NCBI GenBank assembly: GCA_049522565.1
Contig: JBEKNT010000014.1
Span: 1 to 38,899 of the forward strand
DNA: 38,899 nt
Direction of reading: 5' to 3'
Source: JASHVB01 sp049522565
GTDB taxonomy: Bacteria; Pseudomonadota; Alphaproteobacteria; Acetobacterales; Acetobacteraceae
Below the pieces are notes generated by a model. It was not told the origin of the DNA. It saw nothing but the letters and a program-made list of their open reading frames with translations, and made no database searches. The position numbers were made by a program, and so were the translations under genes. Of the stretch, positions 8,150 to 15,916 are shown in pieces (the stretch's first letter is position 1; the number at the start of each line of letters is the position of its first letter).

Positions 8150-9778
8150 CTACCGGGACGGTATCAATGGTGCGCCGAGGCTACCGCACACCGCGCTTCC
8201 GGCCAGACCGAACAGGCAAGGTAGCCCGAACGACATTGTCTGACGCACCTTCACCGCCGGCACGCCCGGCACGACGCGCAGCCCATCGGCAACTGTTAGT
8301 ACCCCTGGGTGGGGCGGCAACGGCCGCAGCGGCACCAACAGGCAATCCGTGCTTCGGGGATACAGCCTGAAATCATGCGGACTGCGAAACCGCACACCGT
8401 CGATGGTCAGAACATTCGCCTTGGAATTGATTTCGTTCCAGGTACCGGTTGCCTGAACGATCGCTGCATCGTCGAGCGATCCCAGGCTGGGGATGGCAAC
8501 GCCGCCGGAGGTTGCCGCCGCCACCTCCTCCGGCATCGACACCAGGCTGGCGCGCCAGCCGAACATCAGCACGATCGCCGCCACCGCCGCGAACCCCGCC
8601 CGCCAACGCGTCGCACGGTCCGCAAGTCGCACCGCCAGTACCAGCGCAAACAGCAGAAAGACCGGCTGCGTCACTTTGAAATAGTGATAGTTTCCGTAGA
8701 GCCAGAGGCCAAAAATATGCAGGACGCGGTAGCACAGCAGCAGCGCCATATGCGCCGCGAGCCAGGTCGCCAGCAGCACATGTACGCGTTTCTCGTCGCG
8801 GCCGAACCAGCAGGCTGCCAAGCCGCCGACGCCGGCTATCATCCAGGGAAACACTTCGGCCAGGCTGCGATGCAGGCCCGGTTCGACGCGCTCGGTTCCG
8901 ACGCCGTCGAATAACGGGCGCGGGTCGATCACCAGCGAGACCCAGCGGAGCGGCAGCAGGCGGAATTCGAAGCCTTGATCGGCCGTCAGGGCGTAATAGG
9001 TGCCGTGGCCGAATCCCGACGTGGCGGCGATGATGCCGGCGGTCACGGCGGCCACTGCCGCAGTAGCGAGCACCGCCGAGGCGGCGACCGCGGCAGCCGG
9101 GCGGACCGCCATGGTGAGCAAGCGCGGCGTCAGCGCCACCGCGGCGGCCAGCGCGACCGGCACGGCATCGCCGGGCCGGAACAGCGTTATGCCGCCGACC
9201 GCTGCGCCCGCCAGCACGGCGCGTCCGATGCCGGGGCGTTCCGCGAGCCGCAGCACCGCCACGAACGCGGCGAAGGTGAGCGCCGCCGCCGGCGTTGTCG
9301 TCCACGGCACCAGCCAGGATTTCAAGCCCGGCAGCGTGCCGACGCTGGCCACCAGGAACGCCGCGGCACCCCACACGCTGGCGTAACGACCTTGCGGGAA
9401 CATCCGCCGGGCCAACGCCGCGCAGGCGAACAGGCTCGCGATCAGGCAGGCGAGGTTGGGCAGCAGGAAGCGATCGTACGGCGTGATCGGAAGGAAGGGC
9501 GCACCCAGCAGGGCATAGCCGGGCGGATACCAATGCCGCGCCGGTGTGAGATCCCACGCGGCCCAGGCGCGGGCCGCCTCGAGGTACTTCGCCTGATCCG
9601 CCCAGGTGCTCCAGCCGCCGGCCTCGGTGCCGGCCGCCGGAACGCCGGGATAGCGGGAATGCGCGAACAGAAAAACCGCCGTCAGCACCAGCGTCAGCCC
9701 CGCAAGGCCCAGCGGGACAAGTCCTGCTCGGCCTTGCGGGACAAGTCGCGATTGCCCGCGTGTCGCGCCAGTCGGCAT
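8150..9778 (-). CDS. multi-pass membrane protein, probable GT-C type glycosyltransferase
   Basis: A 542-residue membrane protein. A first helix (about 23-41) is followed by an extracytoplasmic loop containing STWADQAKYLEAARAWA (Asp61) and HWYPPGYALLGAPFL. This D-x-x-x-Y-x-x-x-A plus YPPGYP-type arrangement is characteristic of the PMT/ArnT-like GT-C superfamily, in which the loop aspartate is catalytic. Eight or more further helices follow, then a soluble C-terminal domain of about 130 residues. The N-terminus contains a degenerate tandem echo, RLVPQGRAGL/VPLGLAGL. The gene is separated by 106 bp from the downstream membrane protein at 6787-8043 and probably shares a transcript with it. Substrate unknown. 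Confidence 0.7.
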   Translation of the reverse strand: MPTGATRGQSRLVPQGRAGLVPLGLAGLTLVLTAVFLFAHSRYPGVPAAGTEAGGWSTWADQAKYLEAARAWAAWDLTPARHWYPPGYALLGAPFLPITPYDRFLLPNLACLIASLFACAALARRMFPQGRYASVWGAAAFLVASVGTLPGLKSWLVPWTTTPAAALTFAAFVAVLRLAERPGIGRAVLAGAAVGGITLFRPGDAVPVALAAAVALTPRLLTMAVRPAAAVAASAVLATAAVAAVTAGIIAATSGFGHGTYYALTADQGFEFRLLPLRWVSLVIDPRPLFDGVGTERVEPGLHRSLAEVFPWMIAGVGGLAACWFGRDEKRVHVLLATWLAAHMALLLCYRVLHIFGLWLYGNYHYFKVTQPVFLLFALVLAVRLADRATRWRAGFAAVAAIVLMFGWRASLVSMPEEVAAATSGGVAIPSLGSLDDAAIVQATGTWNEINSKANVLTIDGVRFRSPHDFRLYPRSTDCLLVPLRPLPPHPGVLTVADGLRVVPGVPAVKVRQTMSFGLPCLFGLAGSAVCGSLGAPLIPSR

Positions 9779-10071
9779 GCGCTACCTGGAAACCGCGTCA
9801 GGATGCGCCTGGCGAGGCATGGTCACAGCCGCCACCCGCCCGTCGATCCCATACCCTGCGGCCGTCAACGTCATCATGCCGGAGATTGTCGCGTCGCTTC
9901 GCTCCCAGCAAGAAAGCAGGAGGAATTTTCTCCCGCGGCCGACAGCAGGAAAATCTCTCATTGAGGGTCGGCCGGCCGCCGCCGGCCGGTGGTCAACGCG
10001 CAATGGCCGCACGGGGCAGAAGGGCGCTTCTTTCGCACAAAATCGGAAAAGCGCCCCGTACCCCCACCGCC
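9779..10071. other. intergenic stretch with GC-rich palindromes
   Basis: About 290 bp between two minus-strand genes. It contains a CCGGCCG-rich palindrome near 9970-9990 and a terminator-like hairpin at 10022-10056 (listed separately). No protein-coding frame is convincing. Confidence 0.5.
10022..10056 (-). terminator. hairpin downstream of the TIGR02302-type gene
   Basis: On the minus strand, 8-bp arms (GGGCGCTT at 10049-10056 paired with AAGCGCCC at 10022-10029) enclose a loop that includes a T-rich stretch, and are followed by a short pyrimidine-rich run. It sits 16 bases beyond the stop codon of the gene ending at 10072, as expected for a factor-independent or weak terminator of the lysA transcript. 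Confidence 0.4.
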
Positions 10072-12699
10072 TCAGAATCCCTTCAGCAGCCGCCCGATAT
10101 AATCCAGCTCCTCCTGCGGCCGTTCCCGATCGGCATCGCGGCGGCGCAACTCCTCCTCGATCGCCCTGGTGCGCTGGCGCTCGCGCTCTTCCGGCACCGT
10201 CACGTCGTCGCCCTCGTCGGCGCCGGAGCTGCCCTGGCCGTAATGCCGGCCGAGCGGGTCGCGCCGGCTGTCCGCCCGTCCGGGCGCACCGGGCAACGCG
10301 CCGTTGCCGCTGCCGTCGCCGCGTCCCTCCTGCAACATCAACTGCCCCTCGGCGCTGCCGTCGTCGCCTTCGCCCTCCTCGCCCTGCTGGCCGGGGCCGA
10401 ACTGCCGGGCCATCGCCTGGCCCATCTCCCGTCCGCCCTTCTGCAATGCCTCGATCGCCTTCTGCTCTTGCCCGCCGGCGCCCTTGTCGTCGCCGGTGCC
10501 CAGCGCCCGCCCCGCCTCGCGCATCGCCTGATCCGCTTCGCCCAGGCTCGGCGGCAGCTCGCCGCTCAGGTCGCTGAACTGCTGCATCAGCTCGCCGAGC
10601 GCCCGCCGCAGCGCCTGCTGCACACGCTGGTCGGCCTGGCGCTCCGCATCGGGATCGGTCGGCTGGGTCGGCGCCGGGCCGAAGCGCGGCCGCGTCTCCG
10701 CATCGGCGCGGCCCTGCGCGTGGTCCAGCAAGCCGCCCTGGCGGCCGATCATGTCCTGTAGCGCGCCCATCTGCTGGTGCCCGCGCTGGCGTTGCTGCGC
10801 GCGCTGCTGCCCCGCCTTGCCATGCTCGGCACGGGCATTGCGCAACTGGTCGAGCATCCGCTCCAGCTCCGCCATGCGCTGCTGCGCCTGATCCATACGG
10901 CCTTCCCGCGCCGCCTCGCGCGCCGCCTCGGCCATTTGCTCGAAGTCGCGGTTCGACAAATGCTGCGATTGCGGATCGAACGGCAGCTCCTCATGGTTCC
11001 GCCGCGCCTCCTCCTGCAGAGCCTGCATGTGTTGCTCGATCGCCTGCTGCAACTCGCGCAATCGTTGCTCCAGCGCCTGGCGGTTGGCGTCGGTCGGGTC
11101 CTTCATCGCCTGGCTCAGCGCATCCCGCGCCGCCTGCCGCGCCTGGTCCAGCGCGCGGGCGGTTTGCTCGGTCTGGCCCTCCTCCAGATGCAGCGCGAGT
11201 TGCCACAGCCGCTCCTGCGCCTGGTCGACCGCGGTCGGCGACTTGTCGCGCTCCAGCAGGTAATACAGCCCGCTGAGATTGACGTAGGCGCCGAAATCGT
11301 CGCCCAGAAGCTGCGGCTGCATGAGCAGCGTGTCGAGCGCGTCCACCGCGCTGTCGCGATCCTCCGGATGCAGGCTGAGCCCCTTGCGGATGGCGATCAG
11401 CGCGCGCGCCACCGGGTTCTGGAACGGCCGCTCCGGCAGGGTGACGATGGCGTCCGCGCTGCTGCCCGCCTGGCCCGGCGCATCGCGTCCCACCAGCCGC
11501 GCAATGACCGGCAGGCCGGCCCAGGGATGCGCGGTCAGGTCCTGCTGGTTCACCCCGTGCGCGGCTTTCGGCGAGCCGCCGGGCAGCGGAATGGAAACCA
11601 CCAGCGGCGGCGCCTCCGGCCGGTCCTTCAACCGCAGCTCGGCCTGTAGCGACACCACCCCGTAGTCGTCGTTCACCGTCCAGGGCAGGCGGGTTTCCTG
11701 GCTGGTCCCGGCGGCTCCAGGCTTCTCCGTCCAGGCGACGCTGGGCGGCCGATCGACCACCACGGCGAGGTCCCAGCCGGCCAGCTCGCGTCCGTTGCGG
11801 CGGACCGCGAGGCGGCCGCCCTGGGTCAGGTCGCCGTCGGCCTGGAAGCTGCCCGCGTCCAGGGCGCGGAACGCGGTGCCGTGGGCGTCCAGCGACAGGG
11901 TGGGCGTGCCGGCGCCGCCGGTCACGCTGACCGTCAGGTGGGAGCCGGCCGGAACCGACACCGCGCCGCCCTCCGGCTTGAGGAACACCGGCGCCAGATG
12001 CGTGTAGGCCGGCGGGGTGATCCAGGCTTGCAGCTCGGTCGCGGGTGGCTCCGGCAGGCGGGGCAGCGTCGGTTGCAGCGCGGCGAGCAGGCGGGCAGGG
12101 GCGTCCGGCCCGGCAATGCCGAGCGTGGCAATCAGCGCCACCACCAGCGCGGCGCGCAGGGCGTGGCGGTCGCGCCGGGGCAGGCCGGGATGCGGCGCGC
12201 CGACGCGCAGCCGCCGCACCTGCCGGATGGTGCGCGCCAGGTGCGCCTGCCACAGCGCGACTCCCATCGGGTCGTGCTGTGCCGGCCGGTCGGTCAGCAC
12301 CGCGAGCGGCCGGTGCTGGAGGCCGGAGGCGCGTTCCAGCCGGCGATCGGCCATGGCCTGGTCCGGCGCGCGGACCGACCACAGCCCGCGCACCAGCAGC
12401 ACCACGATCGCGGCCGCTGTCCCGGCGAGCAAGGCGAGGTGCCAGGCGGCCGGCAGGCGGCTGGGCAGATCGAGCAAGGCGACGCAGACGAACAAGCCGG
12501 CGATGCCGAGCGGCGGCCAAAGCGCGGGCCACACCCGTTCGAACAGGATGGCAAGACGGGCCAGCGCGCGGCGTTCGGCAAGGCGCCGCAGCATCGGGTT
12601 CAACTCTTCCGGCGACGGCTGGGTCGTGCGCGGCGGCGTGATGCCGGGCGGGGTCGTGCCGGTTGGTGTCCCGCCAGGTCGGGGCGGCGGCGGGCTCAC
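10072..12699 (-). CDS. TIGR02302/DUF4175 family large membrane protein
   Basis: An 875-residue protein with the recognised alphaproteobacterial architecture. A Pro/Thr-rich N-terminus is followed by two close transmembrane helices (about 49-78 and 85-107) and a third (about 185-205) after LRVGAPHPGLPRRDRHALR. Then come an extracytoplasmic middle domain with AWITPPAYTH and WTVNDDYGVVS, and a long Gln/Glu/Arg-rich coiled-coil, low-complexity region (about 500-780) with QQ-MG-LQDMIGRQGGLLD. The conserved end LDYIGRLLKGF is present. Family function is not established. The GTG start overlaps the lysA stop (GTGA at 12696-12699), so translation is probably coupled to lysA, the same adjacency seen in other alphaproteobacteria. 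Confidence 0.88.
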   Translation of the reverse strand: MSPPPPRPGGTPTGTTPPGITPPRTTQPSPEELNPMLRRLAERRALARLAILFERVWPALWPPLGIAGLFVCVALLDLPSRLPAAWHLALLAGTAAAIVVLLVRGLWSVRAPDQAMADRRLERASGLQHRPLAVLTDRPAQHDPMGVALWQAHLARTIRQVRRLRVGAPHPGLPRRDRHALRAALVVALIATLGIAGPDAPARLLAALQPTLPRLPEPPATELQAWITPPAYTHLAPVFLKPEGGAVSVPAGSHLTVSVTGGAGTPTLSLDAHGTAFRALDAGSFQADGDLTQGGRLAVRRNGRELAGWDLAVVVDRPPSVAWTEKPGAAGTSQETRLPWTVNDDYGVVSLQAELRLKDRPEAPPLVVSIPLPGGSPKAAHGVNQQDLTAHPWAGLPVIARLVGRDAPGQAGSSADAIVTLPERPFQNPVARALIAIRKGLSLHPEDRDSAVDALDTLLMQPQLLGDDFGAYVNLSGLYYLLERDKSPTAVDQAQERLWQLALHLEEGQTEQTARALDQARQAARDALSQAMKDPTDANRQALEQRLRELQQAIEQHMQALQEEARRNHEELPFDPQSQHLSNRDFEQMAEAAREAAREGRMDQAQQRMAELERMLDQLRNARAEHGKAGQQRAQQRQRGHQQMGALQDMIGRQGGLLDHAQGRADAETRPRFGPAPTQPTDPDAERQADQRVQQALRRALGELMQQFSDLSGELPPSLGEADQAMREAGRALGTGDDKGAGGQEQKAIEALQKGGREMGQAMARQFGPGQQGEEGEGDDGSAEGQLMLQEGRGDGSGNGALPGAPGRADSRRDPLGRHYGQGSSGADEGDDVTVPEERERQRTRAIEEELRRRDADRERPQEELDYIGRLLKGF

Positions 12700-14045
12700 G
12701 GGAGAAAATCCGGCACACGCTCGCCCTGCCAGAGCGCCTCATGCGTCTGGCGGTCGCGGATCACCGACCAGCGGTCGCCGTCCACCATGACCTCGGCGGC
12801 GAGCGGGCGAGCGTTGTAGGTGGAACTCATGACGGAACCATACGCACCCGCGTCGAGAATCGCCACGCGCGCGTTGCGTTGCAGCATCGGGAGCAGCCGG
12901 TTTCGCGCGAACGTGTCGCCGGTTTCACAGACCGGTCCGACGATGTCGGCCGGCGCCACCGGGCCGGCGGCGTCGGCGGCGGCGAGCGGCACCACGCCAT
13001 GCCAGGCGTCGTACATCGCCGGCCGCACCAGGTCGTTCATCGCGGCGTCCAGCACGACGAAGCGGGTTCCCTGGGTTTGCTTGGTGAGCACGACGGTCGC
13101 CAGCAACACGCCGGCCGGGGCGACCAGCCAGCGGCCCGGCTCCAGCTTCAGGCGGACGTCGAGGTTGTGGAACGCGGCGCGCAAGGCGCCGGCGAGTCCG
13201 TCCGGGCCGGGCGCCGGCTCGTTGCGGTAGGGAATGCCCAGGCCGCCGCCGCAGTCCACGGTTGCCACGGTCTGGCCGGCGGCGCGCAGGTCGGTGACCA
13301 GCGCGGCGATGCGCGCATAGGCGGCGCGGAACGGCGCCAGGGACAGAATCTGGCTGCCGATATGCGTCGCCAGGCCAACCGGAGCGATGCCGGGCAGCCT
13401 GGCGGCGCGGGCGTACAGCGCGGCGGCGTCGGCCCAGGGAATGCCGAACTTGTCCCCCGCGCGCCCGGTGGCGATCTTGGCATGGGTGGCAGCGTCCACG
13501 TCCGGATTGACCCGCAGCGCGATGCGGGCGGTGCGGCCCATGCCGGCGGCCAGCGCCGACAGCATGTCCAGCTCCTCGGCGCTTTCCACGTTGATCTGGC
13601 CGATGTCCTCGGCCAGCGCGAGGCGCAGGTCGCGTTCCGACTTGCCGACGCCGGAGAAGACAATGTGGCCGGGGGCGATGCCGGCGGTGCGGGCGCGGCG
13701 CAGTTCGCCCTCGCTGACCACGTCGGCGCCGGCGCCCTCGGCGGCGAACAGGCGGATAACGGCGAGGTGGTCGTTGGCCTTCATCGCATAGTGCAGCTCC
13801 GCGTCCAGCCCGGCCTGGGTCAGGGCGTGCGCCAGGGCGCGGTAGCGGGCGCGCATGGTACCGGCGCCGTACACCCAGGTGGGGGTGCCGAGCGCGTCGG
13901 CGATGCGGCGCAGCGGGACGGCTTCCAACACCAGCCCGTCCATGGCATGCATCGCCAGATGCGGCCGGGCAGCGAGCAACTCGGCTGCGGTGGGATCGGC
14001 CGTGGACTCTTGCACGGTGCGGGCGAGGGCGGCGGAGGGGGACAT
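12696..14045 (-). CDS. lysA: diaminopimelate decarboxylase
   Basis: A 449-residue PLP enzyme (fold-type III) that makes L-lysine from meso-diaminopimelate. The Schiff-base lysine is Lys89 in ELHYAMKANDH. Other family motifs are THIGSQI, VDCGGGLGIPY (phosphate-binding glycine loop), KLEPGRWLVA, GPVCETGDTFA (the catalytic Cys from the partner subunit) and DAGAYGSVMSSTYNARP. I place the start at the ATG at 14045: the 21 extra codons back to 14108 are Arg-rich and unlike the family. The downstream overlapping gene is the usual lysA partner. The argH gene often found upstream in this order is absent here; a vapBC module lies there instead. Confidence 0.94.
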   Translation of the reverse strand: MSPSAALARTVQESTADPTAAELLAARPHLAMHAMDGLVLEAVPLRRIADALGTPTWVYGAGTMRARYRALAHALTQAGLDAELHYAMKANDHLAVIRLFAAEGAGADVVSEGELRRARTAGIAPGHIVFSGVGKSERDLRLALAEDIGQINVESAEELDMLSALAAGMGRTARIALRVNPDVDAATHAKIATGRAGDKFGIPWADAAALYARAARLPGIAPVGLATHIGSQILSLAPFRAAYARIAALVTDLRAAGQTVATVDCGGGLGIPYRNEPAPGPDGLAGALRAAFHNLDVRLKLEPGRWLVAPAGVLLATVVLTKQTQGTRFVVLDAAMNDLVRPAMYDAWHGVVPLAAADAAGPVAPADIVGPVCETGDTFARNRLLPMLQRNARVAILDAGAYGSVMSSTYNARPLAAEVMVDGDRWSVIRDRQTHEALWQGERVPDFLP

Positions 14046-14134
14046 GCCGCCCAACCTATCAGCCGGCCGCCGGTCGTGCCATCGCAATGCGCGTTGCGGC
14101 GACGGCATGTGCGATCCGGCGCTTCAGCCGTGCG

Positions 14135-14195
14135 CTTCGTTACGACACAATACTGTCGCGATACGACTTTGCAGCACGGTTGGACGTATCGATCC
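14135..14195. promoter_or_regulatory. upstream element copy 1, before vapBC
   Basis: This ~60-bp block shares ordered sub-blocks with 15084-15143: CTTCGTTACGA, ACAATA, GCGATACGA, TTGCAGCA and TATCG, at nearly identical spacing (one-base difference). It includes an inverted pair, CGATACG and CGTATCG. It ends about 36-48 bases before the vapB start. It may be a regulator-binding promoter region or the edge of a mobile cassette. Confidence 0.55.
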
Positions 14196-14229
14196 GAGCT
14201 GCTGTTTGACATAGTGCCGGCATCCCTGG

Positions 14230-14243
14230 TATGTCACGACATA
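14230..14243. promoter_or_regulatory. palindromic operator candidate of vapBC
   Basis: A perfect 6-bp inverted repeat, TATGTC-AC-GACATA, overlaps the likely vapB start region. An upstream TTGACA at 14206-14211 lies 18 bases before TATGTC, which could serve as a poor -10 box. RHH antitoxins commonly bind such palindromes to repress their own operon. If transcription begins about 7 bases after TATGTC, the mRNA would start at or next to the ATG at 14243 (leaderless). Confidence 0.45.
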
Positions 14244-14518
14244 TGGTGGAACGAACGACAGTCCGACTGCCCGAGGACCTTCTCAGCCGCGCCAAGCGCA
14301 AAGCCGCTGACGAGGGTCGCACGCTCACGTCGCTCATTGAAGAAGCATTGCGGCGGGTTGTGGCGAACGATCGTCGGACGCCTCCGGCCAAGCGTATCCT
14401 GCCGCGTGTCAGCCAGGCAGGCGGCGGCCTGATGCCCGGTGTCGAACTGGGGTCCGCAGCGAACCTGCAGGAAGCCGACGATCTCGACTACATCCGGCGG
14501 ATGCAGCGCGGCGGATGA
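14231..14518 (+). CDS. vapB: ribbon-helix-helix antitoxin (VapB-like)
   Basis: A 95-residue (or 91 if started at the second Met, 14243) antitoxin. The N-terminal ERTTVRLPEDLLSRAKRKAADEGRTLTSLIEEALRRVV is a ribbon-helix-helix DNA-binding domain (beta strand with TVRLP, two helices), followed by a Pro/Gly-rich linker and a C-terminal LQEADDLDYIRRMQ segment that would mask the toxin. The stop codon overlaps the start of the PIN toxin (ATGA at 14515-14518), the classical type II toxin-antitoxin arrangement. There is no Shine-Dalgarno before either possible start. The second Met, directly after the palindrome at 14230-14243, is an attractive leaderless start. Probably autoregulated together with the toxin. 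Confidence 0.87.
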   Translation: MSRHMVERTTVRLPEDLLSRAKRKAADEGRTLTSLIEEALRRVVANDRRTPPAKRILPRVSQAGGGLMPGVELGSAANLQEADDLDYIRRMQRGG

Positions 14519-14946
14519 TCCTGCCGGACGTGAACGTCCTGATATATGCCTTCCGCAAGGACCTGCCGCAGCATGATCTGTGCCGGGGCTGGCTTGCCAC
14601 TGTGATCTCGGGCGATTCGCAGTTCGCCGTGTCGCCGGCCGCGTTGGCCGCCGTCGTACGGATCACCACCAACCGGCGCGCGTTCAAGACCCCCAGCACT
14701 GTTCTGGAGGCGTTCGGGTTCTGCGACGACATCCTGATGCAACCCCACTGCCAGGCAGTCGAACCCGGCGATCGGCACTGGAGCATCTTCCGGCGTTTGT
14801 GCATCGATACCGATGCGCGTGGCCCGCGCCTTACCGATGCATGGTTCGCCGCGCTCGCCATCGAGTTCGGCTGCACATGGATCACCGTCGATCGCGATTT
14901 CGCCCGATTTCCGGGGTTGACGTGGCGGTTGCCGGAAAGCGGGTAA
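14515..14946 (+). CDS. vapC: PIN-domain ribonuclease toxin (VapC-like)
   Basis: A 143-residue PIN-domain protein. The first acidic residue is Asp5 in LPDVNVLIYAF. The C-terminal acidic cluster is in LTDAWFAALAIE (Asp108) and WITVDRDFARFPGL (Asp126, Asp128). The second acidic position of classical VapC (a Glu around residue 45) is Ala in SPAALAAVVRITTNRRAF; as I recall, this is usual for this subfamily, which keeps a similar R-I-x-T-x-x-R motif. Predicted Mg-dependent RNase that cleaves RNA when the antitoxin is lost. It overlaps vapB by four bases. The pair lies between two copies of an upstream element, which may mark it as an inserted cassette. Confidence 0.88.
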   Translation: MILPDVNVLIYAFRKDLPQHDLCRGWLATVISGDSQFAVSPAALAAVVRITTNRRAFKTPSTVLEAFGFCDDILMQPHCQAVEPGDRHWSIFRRLCIDTDARGPRLTDAWFAALAIEFGCTWITVDRDFARFPGLTWRLPESG

Positions 14947-15083
14947 ACCAAAAGGACCGCCATCGCGAGGTCCAACCGTGTGCTTCCCTCGCCCCCCCCG
15001 AAGTCTCGCTCGACCGCCGAGGCTTTGCCCCGGGGTCGGGCTTGATCGGCGCCCGGCCACCAGGCGGTTCAGCGGGCTGGGCA

Positions 15084-15143
15084 CTTCGTTACGATACAAT
15101 AGCAGAAGCGATACGATGTTGCAGCATCATTGCGTCTATCGGT
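15084..15143. promoter_or_regulatory. upstream element copy 2, before the small secreted protein
   Basis: Second copy of the element at 14135-14195, with the same sub-blocks (CTTCGTTACGA, ACAATA, GCGATACGA, TTGCAGCA, TATCG). It ends about 30 bases before the ATG at 15175. It lies in the same orientation as copy 1, so the two copies form direct repeats around vapBC. GATACAATA resembles a -10 box (TACAAT), but no good -35 box is visible at the right distance. Confidence 0.55.
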
Positions 15144-15174
15144 GCCGGACGACATCCACAGACAGGGGGCTACC

Positions 15175-15504
15175 ATGCGACAGGTCGTGATCGCTCTGGC
15201 TGTGCTGACTGCCGTCGCGGTCAGTGGCGTCAGCAGCGCGAATGCGAGGACAGTCTGGCAGAGCAATCATCCGCGGCGCACCCAGGTGAACGGCAGACTG
15301 GCAAACCAGGACGCCCGCATTCACCGGGAGCGGGCCACCGGACAGATCACCGGCGCGCAGGCGCACCGGCTGCATGAACAGGACCATCAGATCCGCCAGG
15401 AAGAGCGTGACATGGCCAGCCGGAACGGCAGTCATATCACGCGTGCCGAGCAGGCGATGCTGAACCACCAGGAGAATGTGACCAGCCGGGAGATCGGCCG
15501 GTAG
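15175..15504 (+). CDS. small secreted protein of unknown function
   Basis: A 109-residue protein with a clear Sec signal peptide (MRQVVIALAVLTAVAVSG...SANA, cleavage about after residue 24). The mature part is very hydrophilic, rich in His, Arg, Gln and Asn, and built from short helical units: NHPRRTQVNGRLANQDARIH, GQITGAQAHRLHEQDHQIR, ITRAEQAMLNHQENVTSREI. I recognise this NHPRR-x-x-VN-x-RL...NQ pattern from uncharacterised exported proteins of other proteobacteria, where it is often present in several copies; no function is known. The ATG at 15175 is preferred over 15130 because it begins the signal peptide and follows an AGGGGG site. It is monocistronic. Confidence 0.75.
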   Translation: MRQVVIALAVLTAVAVSGVSSANARTVWQSNHPRRTQVNGRLANQDARIHRERATGQITGAQAHRLHEQDHQIRQEERDMASRNGSHITRAEQAMLNHQENVTSREIGR

Positions 15505-15916
15505 CATCGTTGCAAAGCGCCGGCCGGTTATCCGCCGGCGGTCCTGCGCGCAGTGTAGCGGGGAATGCGATGTCTCGACGTCGCCCCGGCGTCGGTCACG
15601 GCAACGCATTCTTCAACCGTCCGTTCAGGCGCTGCATGTTGTGCGTGCCCGGTTCGTAACACCGGAATGAGCCGTCCCACACGCCGGGATAACCCGGGAT
15701 GTTGGGCGCGTCGGAGATCGCCTCTGCATCGCGCGCTGCCCGATTCGCCGCGTGCCCGATGCCGCATCCTCGCCGTGTCGGGCGCATCCTGTCGCTCCGG
15801 GATGTCCGGCCTTCGCCTGCCGCGCCAACCGGCACGGCTGTCGATGCACTGCGCGCGATTGCTGGCACACCGCCGATCCGGCAACCTGCGGTAGCACAAT
15901 CGCAAGGCCCATCCCA
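15505..15916. other. intergenic stretch with a possible decayed gene on the minus strand
   Basis: About 410 bp between the small secreted protein and the carbonic anhydrase-like gene. The only protein-like reading is on the minus strand at 15596-15787 (listed separately). Plus-strand frames here are Cys/Arg-rich shadows. Confidence 0.5.
15596..15787 (-). pseudogene. possible fragment of a small exported protein
   Basis: The minus-strand frame ending at 15596 gives a natural-looking tail: NIPGYPGVWDGSFRCYEPG, then HNMQRLNGRLKNALP. A start with signal-peptide character (MGLAIVLPQVAGSAVCQQ, near 15910) exists just upstream but in a different frame. This suggests a small exported protein broken by a frameshift, or a sequencing error. 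The 63-residue piece starting at the ATG at 15785-15787 is the longest intact part. I do not recognise the family. Confidence 0.28.

Noticed and set aside
12663..14432. A 589-residue plus-strand frame over lysA
   Set aside because: Gly/Arg/His-rich antisense shadow of lysA; no ribosome-binding site or motif.
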